Part shown: in pieces, positions 28,240 through 39,048 of the stretch
How positions within the stretch are numbered: position 1 is the first letter of the stretch
Layout of the letters: each line of letters begins with the position of its first letter
Assembly: GCF_000272045.2 (NCBI RefSeq)
Contig: NZ_AJYZ02000037.1
Coordinates: 250,171 to 314,170, forward strand
Length of the DNA stretch: 64,000 nucleotides
Direction: 5' to 3'
Origin: Vibrio crassostreae 9ZC13
Lineage (GTDB): Bacteria; Pseudomonadota; Gammaproteobacteria; Enterobacterales; Vibrionaceae
Position numbers and translations under genes: made by a program
The notes under the pieces: generated by a model
The model's database searches: none
Told to the model about the DNA's origin: nothing
Seen by the model: only the letters and a program-made list of their open reading frames with translations

Positions 28240-29565
28240 ATGAAAAAACTGCTTCCACTATTTATCAGTGCAGCAATTGGCAGCCTGAGTTCGTCAGCTT
28301 TCGCTGATACGCTAGCTGAAGTTTACGACCAAGCAAAACAGAACGATCCACAACTTCTTCGTTCAGCAGCGCAGCGCGATGCCGCTTTTGAAGCAGTAAC
28401 GTCAAGCCGTAGTGATTTGCTACCACAAATTAACCTAACAGCGAACTACGACATTAACCGTGGTGACAGAGATACTTCTGGTTCAGGTAGCTCAAGTATT
28501 GATAATAACACTTGGGGAGCAGCGATCGGCTTCACTCAAGAACTTTATCAACGCTCTTCATGGATCTCGTTAGATACAGCAGAGAAAACCGCTCGTCAGG
28601 CTGATTCAGCGTATGCAGCAGAGCAACAAGCTTTGATCCTGCGTGTAGCAACAGCATACTTCGAAGTACTGCGTGCTCAAGATAACCTAGAGTTCGTTCG
28701 TGCAGAAAAAGCAGCGGTTGCTCGCCAACTAGAGCAAACAAAACAGCGCTTTGAAGTAGGTCTTTCAGCAATCACCGATGTACATGATGCGCAAGCTCAA
28801 TACGATGCTGTTTTAGCTGATGAAGTTTTAGCAGAGAACACTCTGATTAATAACTACGAAGGTCTACGTGAGATTACAGGTCAAGAACACTCTAACCTAA
28901 GCATCCTAGACACTGACCGTTTCTCAGCAAGCAAATCTTCTGAGTCTGCGATTGCACTGGTTGAACAAGCAGAGCAAAAGAACCTTAGTCTACTTGCTGC
29001 TCGTATCTCTCAAGACGTAGCAAAAGATAACATCTCTCTAGCAAGCTCTGGTCATCTACCTAGCCTAACTCTTGATGGTAGTTACGCTCTTACAGATCAA
29101 TCAAACAGCTCAACTGATTATGATCAAGATAACCTAAACCTAGGCTTGAACTTAGTGGTACCTCTATATACGGGTGGTAGCACAACTTCTTTGACTAAAC
29201 AGGCTGAATACAACTACGTTGCAGCAAGTGAAGATCTAGAAGCAACTTACCGTAGCGTTGTAAAAGACGTACGTGCCTTCAACAACAACATCACAGCTTC
29301 TATTGGTGCTCTACGCGCTTACGAACAGTCTGTTGTTTCAGCTCAGTCTGCTCTAGAAGCAACAGAAGCTGGTTTTGATGTGGGTACTCGTACTATCGTT
29401 GACGTACTAGATTCGACTCGCCGTCTATATGATGCGAACAAAAACCTTTCAGATGCTCGTTACAACTACATCCTAAGTGTTCTTCAGCTTCGTCAAGCGG
29501 TTGGTACACTAAGCGAACAAGACATCGTTGATGTAAACGCAGGTCTAAAAGTAGCAAGCAAGTAA
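28240..29565 (+). CDS. tolC: Outer-membrane channel protein TolC
   Basis: TolC forms the trimeric outer-membrane duct for tripartite efflux pumps and type I secretion. A signal peptide (to about residue 22, SSAFA) is followed by two tandem outer-membrane efflux repeats, each with long helical stretches (ALILRVATAYFEVLRAQDNL and its later counterpart YNYILSVLQLRQAVGTL). Length is 441; the C-terminal tail seen in E. coli TolC is short here. An AGGAATAGGA site precedes the ATG. The 227 bp upstream contain its promoter; I did not find a certain one. Confidence 0.95.
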   Translation: MKKLLPLFISAAIGSLSSSAFADTLAEVYDQAKQNDPQLLRSAAQRDAAFEAVTSSRSDLLPQINLTANYDINRGDRDTSGSGSSSIDNNTWGAAIGFTQELYQRSSWISLDTAEKTARQADSAYAAEQQALILRVATAYFEVLRAQDNLEFVRAEKAAVARQLEQTKQRFEVGLSAITDVHDAQAQYDAVLADEVLAENTLINNYEGLREITGQEHSNLSILDTDRFSASKSSESAIALVEQAEQKNLSLLAARISQDVAKDNISLASSGHLPSLTLDGSYALTDQSNSSTDYDQDNLNLGLNLVVPLYTGGSTTSLTKQAEYNYVAASEDLEATYRSVVKDVRAFNNNITASIGALRAYEQSVVSAQSALEATEAGFDVGTRTIVDVLDSTRRLYDANKNLSDARYNYILSVLQLRQAVGTLSEQDIVDVNAGLKVASK

Positions 29566-29627
29566 TTCTTAAATCCTAGTTAAAGACTCTAATCAAAGTC
29601 TTTAATAAAGCGACTAGATTACCGTTA

Positions 29628-29660
29628 CAAAAATGCCGCTCATTGAGCGGCATTTTTATT
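29628..29660 (+). terminator. Terminator after tolC
   Basis: AAATGCCGCTCA and TGAGCGGCATTT form a 12-bp stem (29631-29655) followed by TTTTTATT. Confidence 0.9.
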
Positions 29661-29732
29661 ATCTATCAAAAGTTAGATTTACAATCTGACTATGAGCTTG
29701 AGGCTAAAGGTTTTATACTCGAAGGCGAAGGG

Positions 29733-31163
29733 TTAACCTCGACCACCTTTAATCGCTTTGATAATTTCAGTTGTAGAGCAACCATCTTCAAAGTTAAGTA
29801 CTTTAACTTCGCCACCAGCCGCAATCACTTCCGCACCGCCAGCAATATCTTCAGGTTTATAATCCCCACCTTTCACCAAAATGCTTGGCAATACTTCAGA
29901 GATCAAACGTTGAGGCGTATCTTCAGAAAACGGAACAACCCAATCAACCGCACCTAAACCAGCCAATACCGCCATACGACGATCGGTTGGGTTCACTGGG
30001 CGACCTGGGCCTTTCAAGCGTTTCACTGACTCATCAGTATTAACGGCAACGATCAAACGGTCACCCAACTCAGCGGCATGGTTCATGTAAGAAACATGTC
30101 CGGCATGCAGAATATCAAAGCAACCATTAGTCATAACCACTTTCTCACCTTTCTCACGAGCACGTTTCACCGCTTCAACTAATGCCGCTTCAGAGATCAC
30201 GCCGTAATCGGTATCTTGGCTTCCGTGAATCGCTTCCGCTAACTCAATTGTAGACAGTGTCGATGTACCAAGTTTGCCAACTACCACACCAGCCGCCGCA
30301 TTCGCGAGTGCACACGCTTCATCTAGAGGTTTGCCCGCAGCCACCGAAGCAGCCAATACTGAGATAACCGTATCGCCCGCACCGGTCACGTCATACACTT
30401 CTTTCGCTTGAGTCGGCAAATGGAACGGCGCCTGCCCTTTACGAAGTAAGGTCATGCCATGCTCACTACGAGTCACCAATAGAGCTTCAAAGTCGTATTT
30501 TTCGATTAAGGCGATGCCTTTCTCGATAAGATCTTCTTCCGATTTAACCTTACCTGCAACCAACTCGAACTCAGACATATTTGGCGTAAGCAAAGTCGCA
30601 CCACGGTAGCGTTCTAAATCAGCACCTTTCGGGTCGATAAATACCGGAACCTTTGCCGCACGAGCTTTTTGAATAAAACTTTGCACATGCTCTAACGCAC
30701 CTTTCGCGTAATCAGAAAGAATGACCGAACGTACATTTGGAAGCGCTTGCTCCATGCGAGACAAAATAAGCTCAGGGTCTGTATTCTCAAACTTGTCTTC
30801 AAAATCAAGACGGATCAGCTGCTGACCACGGCTCATTACACGCAATTTAGTAATGGTTGGGTAATCTTCTAACTCAACGAAATCACATTTAACCTTTAGT
30901 GCGCCTAAGGTATTTTTTAACACCTCAGCAGGCTCATCTTTGCCAGTTAAACCAACAACATGAGCATGCCCACCGAGAGACGCAATATTCATTGCTACGT
31001 TGGCAGCACCACCAGGACGCTCTTCGTTATTTTCTACTTTAACAACGGGCACAGGTGCTTCAGGTGAAATACGGCCAGTTGGGCCATACCAGTAACGATC
31101 AAGCATTACGTCACCGACAATAAGAACACCTGATTGGCTGTAGTCAGGTAGAATTGGTTTCAT
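29733..31163 (-). CDS. hldE: Bifunctional heptose 7-phosphate kinase / heptose 1-phosphate adenylyltransferase HldE
   Basis: HldE makes ADP-D-glycero-beta-D-manno-heptose for the lipopolysaccharide inner core. The N-terminal ribokinase-like domain (about 1-318) has [22 protein letters not shown] and the catalytic [11 protein letters not shown]. The C-terminal nucleotidyltransferase domain (about 344-476) has the motif [16 protein letters not shown]. Length 476 is normal. It lies downstream of glnE, as in E. coli (glnE-hldE), with a 121-bp gap at the start chosen for glnE. Confidence 0.96.
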   Translation of the reverse strand: MKPILPDYSQSGVLIVGDVMLDRYWYGPTGRISPEAPVPVVKVENNEERPGGAANVAMNIASLGGHAHVVGLTGKDEPAEVLKNTLGALKVKCDFVELEDYPTITKLRVMSRGQQLIRLDFEDKFENTDPELILSRMEQALPNVRSVILSDYAKGALEHVQSFIQKARAAKVPVFIDPKGADLERYRGATLLTPNMSEFELVAGKVKSEEDLIEKGIALIEKYDFEALLVTRSEHGMTLLRKGQAPFHLPTQAKEVYDVTGAGDTVISVLAASVAAGKPLDEACALANAAAGVVVGKLGTSTLSTIELAEAIHGSQDTDYGVISEAALVEAVKRAREKGEKVVMTNGCFDILHAGHVSYMNHAAELGDRLIVAVNTDESVKRLKGPGRPVNPTDRRMAVLAGLGAVDWVVPFSEDTPQRLISEVLPSILVKGGDYKPEDIAGGAEVIAAGGEVKVLNFEDGCSTTEIIKAIKGGRG

Positions 31164-31284
31164 TGTTGAGCTCCAAAAATCGAATCTGGCTAGAGTCTAG
31201 CACACTGATTACAGTGGCTAAACTACAGATAAATGAGTAAAAGCCTATCAAGATAAACATAGCACTCGCTACGCTATGACTGAA

Positions 31285-34134
31285 TTATGCTTCCATCCAC
31301 TGCTTCCATGCCTGAACAACATGTTCTCTTTCCATTTCGAACTTTTCAATCGCCACATCCGCATCAAGGTTAAGTAGATTACGGTGGTGGATTTCATCCC
31401 TTAATGTGGTGTACGCATTGGTCAATGCCATACCTTGTTGCTCGTCCATTATCCCTTGCGACAACAAGCTTTCAAAGATTCTCACATTGTCACACCAACG
31501 AGTAAGCTTAGGTTTCTCGTTGCTGTATCTCAGCACTAAGTATTGCGCCAAGAACTCAATATCAGTAATACCGCCCGCATCTTGTTTAAGCATGAATCGA
31601 TCGGCTTTTTTACCGCCTAAATGGCCACGCATTTTTTCACGCATATCCACAACTGACTTTTTGAGTGTTGCCTCATCTCGTGGCAAGCACAAAACCTCAT
31701 GCCTAGTTTTGTTAAACGCAGATACCAATAAGTCATCACCGTAAATCATACGAGCACGAGTGAGGGCCTGGTGCTCCCATGTCCACGCGTCATTGTGCTG
31801 ATACTCGTCAAAGGCATCGGTTGGACTCACCAATAGACCAGATGCACCAGAAGGGCGTAGGCGAGTATCGACTTCGTACAAAATGCCAGAAGCAGTTCTG
31901 GTCGAGAAAATATGAATAATACGCTGCGCTAATCTTAAGTAGAATTGGCGTCCATCGATCTCTTTCTTTCCATCAGTATAGATGTGTACCGGGCAGTCGT
32001 GCATGAACACGATATCAAGATCGGAGTTATAACCAAGCTCCCAACCACCGACTTTGCCATAACCAACGACAGCAAAACCGCGACCTTCGCGATCTTTAAC
32101 ATGGGTCGGTTCACCAAACTTGGCGGATACTTGTAACCAAGCTTGATTGACCCCCGCCTCCACAATGGCTTCTGCTAAGTAGGTCAGGTGATCACTGACC
32201 TTCATGACAGGTAGAGCACCCGCAATATCCGCGGCTGCAATTCTCAATATACAGGTCTGCTTAAACTGACGCAGACCTTCCATCTGTTGCTCCATATCAT
32301 CTTCAGGGATACGGGCTAGATAATCACGCAACTCGGTCTTGTAAGACTCTAAAGGCACGGGATTGTAGAGTTGCTGAGGGTCGATAAGTTCATCTAACAG
32401 AATTGGATAACGACCCAACTGCTCCGAAATCATCGGGCTTGCCGTACACAGGCGAACTAGCTGAGTCAACGCGGCAGGGTGTTCATCTAGTAGTTCAAGG
32501 TAAGTGGTACGCGTAACGATTTTATGCAGCAGATGCAGTACTCGCGACAAACCAAACTCGGCATCCTTAGCGGTGTACAGCGCTTGAAACACTTTCGGCA
32601 TCAGTCGATTGAGGACTTCCCGCCCACGAGGGCCAAGAGTCTTTTTAGCCAAATCGGCTTTAAACTGAATGATCGTTTTCGCCGCATCAGGCGGGCTCGC
32701 GACCGCAATGTCGTGTTCCAACACGTGCTCAATTACATCGGGTTTATGGGCCATATCCCACAACTCGCTAAAGTGGCTCGCGATCGGATTAGCGTCATCT
32801 TCATCAACGCCAATTAGGTCTTCGAACACGGTATGTACATTCGCCATATGGGCGCGAGTTGCCACAATCAAGCTATCCCAATCGGAAAATTGCATGGCAA
32901 CCGCAAGCTGCAGTTGTTCGAATTCACCGTCAGGTAAGGTTTGAGTTTGCTTATCAGCCATGGCTTGTAACAGGTTCTCAAGGCGACGCAAAAACAGATA
33001 AGCTTCACGTAGGTGCCCCACCTCTTCAGACTCTAGCAGATGAAGGGATTCAATCGCACTTAAGGTTTCGAGTAACCCTCGACCGCGTAAGCTAGGCTCG
33101 CGTCCACCACGAATCAATTGGAAGACTTGTGCGATAAACTCAACTTCACGAATACCACCAGAGCCAAGCTTGATGTTGTTAGAGAGACCACGACGACGCA
33201 CTTCGCTGCTGATCATAGACTTCATTCGGCGCAGAGATTGAATCGCACTAAAATCAATATAACGGCGGAACACAAACGGGCGTAGCATTTGGCGAAGCTC
33301 TTGATACTCAGGGTACATCTCACTGCCCATCACACGCGCTTTGACCATAGCGTAGCGTTCCCAATCGCGACCTTGTTCTTGATAGTAATCTTCTAGCGCA
33401 GCGTAACTCATGACCAGTGGACCACTCTCACCGAATGGACGCAGGCGCATGTCTACTCGATAACAGAATCCATCGAAGGTTTGCTGATCAAGCGCCTTAA
33501 TAATACGTTGCCCGAGACGTGTAAAGAACTGCGCATTGGCAATGCTGCGTCTTGCACCTTGGGTTTCACCATTCTCTGGGTAGGTGAAGATCAGATCGAT
33601 ATCGGAAGAGAAGTTAAGCTCACCGCCCCCTAGCTTGCCCATACCAATGATCAACATCGGCTGTGCTTCGCCTTGTTCATTACAAGGTGTGCCCCACTCT
33701 TTACAACAAATATCGTACTGCCATTGGTAGGTTTCGAAGATCATCGCCTCAGCCAACATCGATAGATGATTTAGGCTCTGCTCTAGCTCCCACGAACCCA
33801 TAAAATCACGCCAAGCAATGTAGGTCATTTCTCGATTTCGGAATTGACGCAGCACGCGCTGACCGCTCATTTCATCGGTGCAACTAGAAAGTAATTCAGC
33901 CAAGCGTTCTCGGTATCCTTCAGCGCGTTCTTCGCATGCCAACATATTAGGTAAGTCACCACATAAAACCGTATCACGCTGCAGGCAATCACCAATAAAA
34001 CAGCTTAAACCGAGTACACGTTTAAGATCTTCAGTCAGTGGCTCAGACCAAGTATTGATGGCTTCACTTTGATGCTCTAATAATTGCTCAAAAGCAGACT
34101 GGGAGTGAGTGATGAGTTGAGAAGGCAATGGCAT
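31285..34134 (-). CDS. glnE: Bifunctional glutamine synthetase adenylyltransferase/deadenylase GlnE
   Basis: GlnE adenylylates and de-adenylylates glutamine synthetase in response to PII and glutamine. Two nucleotidyltransferase domains are present: the deadenylase site [17 protein letters not shown] near residue 165 and the adenylyltransferase site [18 protein letters not shown] near residue 680. Each is followed by a helical domain. A TTG at 34167 would extend the protein, but the ATG at 34134 (MPLPSQLI) has AAGGA at 7 nt and gives 949 residues, the normal length. Confidence 0.96.
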   Translation of the reverse strand: MPLPSQLITHSQSAFEQLLEHQSEAINTWSEPLTEDLKRVLGLSCFIGDCLQRDTVLCGDLPNMLACEERAEGYRERLAELLSSCTDEMSGQRVLRQFRNREMTYIAWRDFMGSWELEQSLNHLSMLAEAMIFETYQWQYDICCKEWGTPCNEQGEAQPMLIIGMGKLGGGELNFSSDIDLIFTYPENGETQGARRSIANAQFFTRLGQRIIKALDQQTFDGFCYRVDMRLRPFGESGPLVMSYAALEDYYQEQGRDWERYAMVKARVMGSEMYPEYQELRQMLRPFVFRRYIDFSAIQSLRRMKSMISSEVRRRGLSNNIKLGSGGIREVEFIAQVFQLIRGGREPSLRGRGLLETLSAIESLHLLESEEVGHLREAYLFLRRLENLLQAMADKQTQTLPDGEFEQLQLAVAMQFSDWDSLIVATRAHMANVHTVFEDLIGVDEDDANPIASHFSELWDMAHKPDVIEHVLEHDIAVASPPDAAKTIIQFKADLAKKTLGPRGREVLNRLMPKVFQALYTAKDAEFGLSRVLHLLHKIVTRTTYLELLDEHPAALTQLVRLCTASPMISEQLGRYPILLDELIDPQQLYNPVPLESYKTELRDYLARIPEDDMEQQMEGLRQFKQTCILRIAAADIAGALPVMKVSDHLTYLAEAIVEAGVNQAWLQVSAKFGEPTHVKDREGRGFAVVGYGKVGGWELGYNSDLDIVFMHDCPVHIYTDGKKEIDGRQFYLRLAQRIIHIFSTRTASGILYEVDTRLRPSGASGLLVSPTDAFDEYQHNDAWTWEHQALTRARMIYGDDLLVSAFNKTRHEVLCLPRDEATLKKSVVDMREKMRGHLGGKKADRFMLKQDAGGITDIEFLAQYLVLRYSNEKPKLTRWCDNVRIFESLLSQGIMDEQQGMALTNAYTTLRDEIHHRNLLNLDADVAIEKFEMEREHVVQAWKQWMEA

Positions 34135-34239
34135 GTTTCTTCCTTGTATAAGCTGCGCGCCGAACAATCGGTTTATCGATTCAGTTCTTCAATAACGAGT
34201 TTTCATAACTAAAGATAAGTTATACCAAAGTTACGCCAA

Positions 34240-34273
34240 TAAAAAACGCCCACATTAGCAATGTGGGCGTTTT
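34240..34273 (-). terminator. Terminator between the chemotaxis receptor gene and glnE
   Basis: AAAACGCCCACATT and AATGTGGGCGTTTT form a 14-bp stem. On minus it is followed by TTTTTTATTGG, so it ends transcription from the gene at 34360-35616. glnE therefore has its own promoter. Confidence 0.88.
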
Positions 34274-34359
34274 ATCGATTAACTTATCTGGTTGAGCTTA
34301 CAACCGAGAAACAGTCTCTGGGAATTAGCCTTTGACGGATGAAGATTGGGTGCTGAGGA

Positions 34360-35616
34360 CTAAACCTTAAATTGCTTAATCTTACCGTCGAGTTCTTGCG
34401 CGTTACTTTCCATAAGCTGAGAGGTCTCGAGCAGTTCACCAACCACCACAACTGAAGCTTCAACAAGCTCGCGTACATTGGTCAGGTTGATGCTCATCTC
34501 TTCAGCAACACTGCTCTGTTGGCCTGCAGCGGTCGCGATCTGGAAGTTCATATCATTGATTTGATTGACTTGGCTTACAATGCCGTCAAGCTCACTTCCC
34601 GCGTTAGTCACCAGATCAACACCTTCAGCCGCTTCAACAACACTCTTCTCCATCAGTTCTACCGCAGAGTTAGCGCTGCTTTGTAGGTGACTGATCATGT
34701 CTTGAATCTCGACTGTCGCTTGTTGAGTACGCTGCGCAAGGTTACGAACCTCATCGGCAACAACCGCAAAACCACGTCCCGCTTCACCTGCACGCGCGGC
34801 TTCAATCGCTGCGTTCAGTGCCAGTAGGTTAGTTTGCTCTGAAATGCCTTGGATAGTGCCCACAACGCTGCCAATCGAATCAACGCGTTCTTCTACTTGG
34901 TTTACCGCTGCTGCAGATGCTGCGATATCTGAAGATAGCTCACTCATCTTAGAAACTGAGCCTTGAACGAACTTCTGACCGGTCAATGCTTGGCCTGATG
35001 CCTGTTCAGTCAATGAAGACGCACTTTGTGCATGCTCAGCGACAGTTTGTACGGTCGAAGTCATTTCGCTCATAGCTGTCGCTAGCTGATCGATCTCGTT
35101 GAACTCTTCTTGAGCCGAATCTTTGGTCTCTGACATGCTAATGGTCATCACTTCTGTAAGAGCAAATAACTCGTCTGAAGAAGCCACTTGAGTTTTGATC
35201 ATGTCGTTCAGTTGGACGCGAGTTTTTTCAAGTTCGCGTGCCACATCGCCGTATTCATCTTTACAGTCCATTTCAATCGGCACTGATAGATTCTTATCAG
35301 CCATGGTTTTAATGGCGTCATTAAGGTACTGAGTTTGGCGAAGCATAACGCGCGCCGCTGCTAATAGAAGAACCACAAACACAATGATCATCAAGGCTGT
35401 TTGCCAAGCCACTTGAACTAGGTAAGTCTCGTAATGCTGCTGTGCCACTTGCGCATTGTTGGTTACAGCAAGCAATGAATCGTAAAACGTACTTGCGTCC
35501 CAAAGCTGCTTCGAAATGATCAAGATAGTGCTGAATATCATCAGCATGACCATTTTTGGAACGAGACGAACGTCAGAGATTATCCTTTCCCACGGCTTGA
35601 ATGACAGTTTAGTCAT
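34360..35616 (-). CDS. Methyl-accepting chemotaxis protein with a very short periplasmic loop
   Basis: This is a chemoreceptor that would signal to CheA/CheW. Two membrane segments at about 20-38 and 67-91 flank only about 28 periplasmic residues, too few for a ligand domain of the usual kinds. A HAMP-like region (92-145) leads into the signalling domain. The hairpin tip is near residues 250-290, with [20 protein letters not shown] and [17 protein letters not shown]. There is no pentapeptide for CheR docking at the C-terminus (ends GKIKQFKV). Possible inputs are membrane state, energy or another protein. It is divergent from the potassium channel gene. Confidence 0.93.
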   Translation of the reverse strand: MTKLSFKPWERIISDVRLVPKMVMLMIFSTILIISKQLWDASTFYDSLLAVTNNAQVAQQHYETYLVQVAWQTALMIIVFVVLLLAAARVMLRQTQYLNDAIKTMADKNLSVPIEMDCKDEYGDVARELEKTRVQLNDMIKTQVASSDELFALTEVMTISMSETKDSAQEEFNEIDQLATAMSEMTSTVQTVAEHAQSASSLTEQASGQALTGQKFVQGSVSKMSELSSDIAASAAAVNQVEERVDSIGSVVGTIQGISEQTNLLALNAAIEAARAGEAGRGFAVVADEVRNLAQRTQQATVEIQDMISHLQSSANSAVELMEKSVVEAAEGVDLVTNAGSELDGIVSQVNQINDMNFQIATAAGQQSSVAEEMSINLTNVRELVEASVVVVGELLETSQLMESNAQELDGKIKQFKV

Positions 35617-35713
35617 TGTCAGTTCTCCATTAATTCTTATATATTGATGGCTTCTATATCCGCGAGGTGGCTATGTCAGTCAAAGTTCGCGATTTATTTT
35701 GAGCCTCGTATGA

Positions 35714-36463
35714 ATGTTGAATAATACCAAAGACGCCACCAAGCCGATGAGCTTATTGTCACTGATTCTCTCTTTCTTAGCGTTATTTGTGATCTCAGGC
35801 TTATTGTTCGTACCGATCGATAAAGAATCGAAACAAGTCCTTATCGGCCTCGATTTTATAATCTGTAGTGTTTTTCTTTTTCAGCTCACAATTGATCTAT
35901 TTAGATCACAAAACAAAAAAGAATTTCTAAAAGTACACTGGATCGATTTCTTAGCAAGTATCCCAATGATCGAGCCTCTTCGTTTCGCCCGTATTTTTCA
36001 AATTCTGCGAGTCATCTTAGTTCTGCGTTCAAGTAAACGTATTTTCAGAGAGTTATTTCGTAATAGGAAAGAGACCACTTTCGCTTCCATCATTCTGCTT
36101 TTGGTGATCTTACTGACTATCGGTGCTGGCACGATCCTGCTATTGGAACACAAAGATCCGAACGCCAACATCACTACAGGTCATGATGCTTTATGGTGGG
36201 CGTTTGTGACCATCAGTACTGTGGGTTATGGCGACCATTACCCAGTGACAACTTCCGGTCAGTTAGTGGCTTCAATGGTGATCATCTGTGGTGTCGGTGT
36301 GTTTGGTATGATTTCAGGCTTGATTACTTCTTTGATCACCTCCCCAACTCATCATGAGAATCTACGAGCGGAAAACAAAGAGAAACACCTTGAGAAGATC
36401 ATCGAGCAGCAACAGAAAATCTTAGAGCGACTCGAAAAACTTGAGCAACAAACAAAAAAATAG
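35714..36463 (+). CDS. Voltage-gated-type potassium channel protein
   Basis: This is a six-helix ion channel monomer of 249 residues. S1 is at about 13-33 and S2 at 43-64. S3-S4 is at 75-110, with positively charged positions in RFARIFQILRVILVLRSSKR. S5 is at 123-144, and the pore loop with selectivity filter TVGYGD at 169-174 is followed by S6 at 182-207. The filter is that of K+ channels. The C-terminal 30 residues form a charged coiled coil likely to hold the tetramer. The start ATG at 35714 has a weak ribosome site; an ATG at 35747 is an alternative. Its physiological role is unknown. Confidence 0.88.
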   Translation: MLNNTKDATKPMSLLSLILSFLALFVISGLLFVPIDKESKQVLIGLDFIICSVFLFQLTIDLFRSQNKKEFLKVHWIDFLASIPMIEPLRFARIFQILRVILVLRSSKRIFRELFRNRKETTFASIILLLVILLTIGAGTILLLEHKDPNANITTGHDALWWAFVTISTVGYGDHYPVTTSGQLVASMVIICGVGVFGMISGLITSLITSPTHHENLRAENKEKHLEKIIEQQQKILERLEKLEQQTKK

Positions 36464-36484
36464 GGCCGGAGCCCTATTTTCAAA
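36456..36484. terminator. Bidirectional terminator between the channel gene and ygiF
   Basis: AAATAGGGC and GCCCTATTT pair around CGGA (36458-36479). It overlaps the channel stop codon; on minus it is followed by TTTTTTTG, which suits the convergent ygiF. Confidence 0.85.
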
Positions 36485-36514
36485 TTCATACTTCTATTGA
36501 TACAGGTATCGAGT

Positions 36515-38032
36515 TTAGTCTTGCCAGTATGGCTCAACCTCAACACTGATTTGGCGTGTCTGTTCCATCGCATGCAGAATGGACACTTCTTGACGAGCCA
36601 ACCAGCGCTCTAGCTGAACCTTCTCATCGCCTTCTAACTTCTCAGTTAACGGCTCTAATGTTTTAAGTGCCAGCAAATCATCAATACCTTGTACCATGTC
36701 AGCCCATGGCAAACGGAAGCTGTTACGCTCTTCATCGTCATACAAGCTCGCAAAACCCACACCAGAGTATAGATTGCGCATCAAACGGTATTGCTGATCA
36801 ATATACGCTTGGCTAGTCATCACACGTTCAGGTGGGAAAGCTTCCATCAAGTCCGCCCATGTGCGATCAAGCTGCTTCACCGAAAACCATTCGATACCAC
36901 TAGCCATTTGCTCACGTGCTTTTTCATCTAAGAAAGGTTGCCAGCCACGAGACAAGATCCAACGGCTCAGGTCTAGCAATAAACCTGTGTAACGAGCCGA
37001 ACTCAGCAAGGTAAGCAGCTCTTCACGATCTGGAAGTTGCTCTTGCATCTCTTTCAGCTCAGCGACTAAGAACTTACGCGCATCGAGTTTACGCAGCACA
37101 TGGCCTTTATCTTCCAGCAAATCTTCGAAGTGGTCATAGCTTTTTAGCCACTCAAGCTCTTGCTCAAGCCACTTTAACTCTTGACGTAAAATCGCACTTG
37201 CTCGTCTTGGAACAATGCCGCCATAGATAGTGAAAGTTTGGCGAATAAAACTCAGCGAGTGACTGATCTCATGCAAAGCTTCAATCGATTGACGCTCTGT
37301 GAAAATCTGCTCGTGATAGTGCCAATGAGCGAGAGCATGCTCTAAAGATTGAATAAAACACGATTCAACGGTATCACTTTTGTCAGTATCAACTAAGGTC
37401 AAAGGAGTGACTTCATCTCCTTGATAACCTTGAGCAAGACGGTAACCCTTAGCTGCTTTACTTAGGTTACCCAAACGCATGCCACCTTGTTCGCAGAATT
37501 GGCGAGACAATGTAAATAGCGCATCCGTTTGACCGGATTTAAGTTCCAATTCGACTTCGCAAATCGGTTCTTGCAGGTCGCCTGATTCAACAAAGCCTTG
37601 ATCGAATGCGACCTCGACTTGGCTACCATCAGGCATACCAATCAACCACTGCTCACGCGTGAAGTTGGTAGAGAACAGAGGAGTCAGCTCAGCTTGCAAC
37701 GTTTCGATGTCTTTACCTGCTGGCCAGATATCCTCTGGGTGCAGGGCTAGCTTAGGTTCGTTGCTGTCGTGTTCTGCATTGTATTCAGGCCTTTGATGCA
37801 GGCCAGCAACCACACGACCAGCAGTCTTTACGGTTTGTACAAATACGTCATCAAAGCGTCGAATGCGTAAGCCTGTATCGTGCTTACGTAGCCAGTTGTC
37901 AGCGGTGTCAAAGTAAATGTTACCTAGCTCACGACAACTGTGCTGAAGTACTTTAGTTTCAGCAATTTTATTGCGTAAAGTCTCTGAAAATTCAGGAGAA
38001 ACAAAAAACTTCAGTTCTATCTCGGTTTCCAT
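36515..38032 (-). CDS. ygiF: CYTH/CHAD inorganic triphosphatase YgiF family
   Basis: E. coli YgiF hydrolyses inorganic triphosphate. The N-terminal CYTH domain (about 1-200) starts with METEIELKFFV, carrying the ExExK signature, and includes RIRRFDD-type basic residues and EVELELKSG. The C-terminal half is a helical CHAD domain (about 215-490), thought to bind polyphosphate. At 505 residues it is longer than E. coli YgiF (433), mainly in the CHAD half. The frame continues to 38089, but the ATG at 38032 has AAGG at 7 nt and the conserved N-terminus. In E. coli ygiF is next to glnE; here two genes intervene. Confidence 0.9.
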   Translation of the reverse strand: METEIELKFFVSPEFSETLRNKIAETKVLQHSCRELGNIYFDTADNWLRKHDTGLRIRRFDDVFVQTVKTAGRVVAGLHQRPEYNAEHDSNEPKLALHPEDIWPAGKDIETLQAELTPLFSTNFTREQWLIGMPDGSQVEVAFDQGFVESGDLQEPICEVELELKSGQTDALFTLSRQFCEQGGMRLGNLSKAAKGYRLAQGYQGDEVTPLTLVDTDKSDTVESCFIQSLEHALAHWHYHEQIFTERQSIEALHEISHSLSFIRQTFTIYGGIVPRRASAILRQELKWLEQELEWLKSYDHFEDLLEDKGHVLRKLDARKFLVAELKEMQEQLPDREELLTLLSSARYTGLLLDLSRWILSRGWQPFLDEKAREQMASGIEWFSVKQLDRTWADLMEAFPPERVMTSQAYIDQQYRLMRNLYSGVGFASLYDDEERNSFRLPWADMVQGIDDLLALKTLEPLTEKLEGDEKVQLERWLARQEVSILHAMEQTRQISVEVEPYWQD

Positions 38033-38239
38033 AGTTATACCTTTCTGTGAAGATAGGAACAGGATATTGCCAATTTGAAAAGTCGGCAAGTCAGAAATAT
38101 CGCCCTTATGATGATCTAAAACAGTTTTAATGAGAGATTGATTAGGTTAACATGCGCGACTTTGTAGCCATCGCTTAACATTTCACCATGAATATGGTGT
38201 ATGTTGTTTTAAGGTTATTATTTATTAGGTTGGATGACC

Positions 38240-38920
38240 ATGCCAGTAAATACAATTATGGGGTTATTTGCAAAGTCCCCAATTAAACCTTTGCAGCGTC
38301 ACGTAGTATGCGTGAACGAATGTTGTTCTCACCTAGTTAATTTCTTTGAAGTTTCTTCAAAAGGTGACTGGGAAAAAGCATCAGAAATTCGAGCTCAAAT
38401 TTCTCACCTTGAGAAAGAAGCTGACGTACTAAAACGTGAAATTCGCCTTAAACTTCCTCGTGGTTTGTTTATGCCAGTTGATCGCACCGATATGTTGGAG
38501 CTATTAACTCAACAAGACAAACTCGCAAACCTAGCGAAAGACATTGCTGGCCGTGTATATGGTCGTCAACTTGTCATTCCTGCTCCTATGCAAGAAAACT
38601 TCATCGCTTACGTTAAACGTTGTCTAGATGCAGCGAACCAAGCACAAAACGTAATCAATGAATTAGACGAATTACTTGAGACTGGCTTTAAAGGCCGTGA
38701 AGTAACACTCGTTGCCGAAATGATTCATCAATTAGATGTAATTGAAGATGACACGGATGCGATGCAGATCGAACTACGCCAACAACTAATGGCAATTGAA
38801 GGCGATCTGAATCCAGTTGATATCATGTTCTTATACAAAATTCTTGAATGGGTTGGTGGTATTGCAGATCAAGCACAGCGTGTAGGCGCTCGTCTTGAAG
38901 TAATGCTTTCTCGATCTTAA
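38240..38920 (+). CDS. DUF47 (PhoU-like, TIGR00153) protein linked to Pit
   Basis: DUF47 proteins are PhoU-like helical proteins usually encoded beside a Pit-type phosphate transporter, which they are thought to regulate. This one begins MPVNTIMGLFAKSPIKPLQ and has the ExxxD-type motifs of PhoU in HLEKEADVLKREIR and LDVIEDDTDAMQIELR. Length from the ATG at 38240 is 226; an ATG two codons earlier (38234) is also possible. It precedes the pit gene by 128 bp, with a terminator-like hairpin in the gap. Confidence 0.9.
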   Translation: MPVNTIMGLFAKSPIKPLQRHVVCVNECCSHLVNFFEVSSKGDWEKASEIRAQISHLEKEADVLKREIRLKLPRGLFMPVDRTDMLELLTQQDKLANLAKDIAGRVYGRQLVIPAPMQENFIAYVKRCLDAANQAQNVINELDELLETGFKGREVTLVAEMIHQLDVIEDDTDAMQIELRQQLMAIEGDLNPVDIMFLYKILEWVGGIADQAQRVGARLEVMLSRS

Positions 38921-38959
38921 ATCATACGTTAACCATATAACGAAGAGCATTTTTTGAAC

Positions 38960-39004
38960 AAACCACTTATGCGCTGAGTATTCCTCTCGCTGAGCGGTTT
39001 TTTG
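38960..39004 (+). terminator. Terminator or attenuator between the DUF47 gene and pit
   Basis: AAACCACTTA pairs with TGAGCGGTTT with one mismatch, extended by GCG/CGC inside, and is followed by six T. It lies in the 128-bp gap before the transporter gene. Confidence 0.7.
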
Positions 39005-39048
39005 CGTCTAAATTTGTTCCGCTTGTTATCAAACAACTAGGTATTACG

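Noticed and set aside
29643..29957. A 104-codon frame on plus after tolC
   Set aside because: It starts within the tolC terminator and overlaps the end of hldE in antisense.
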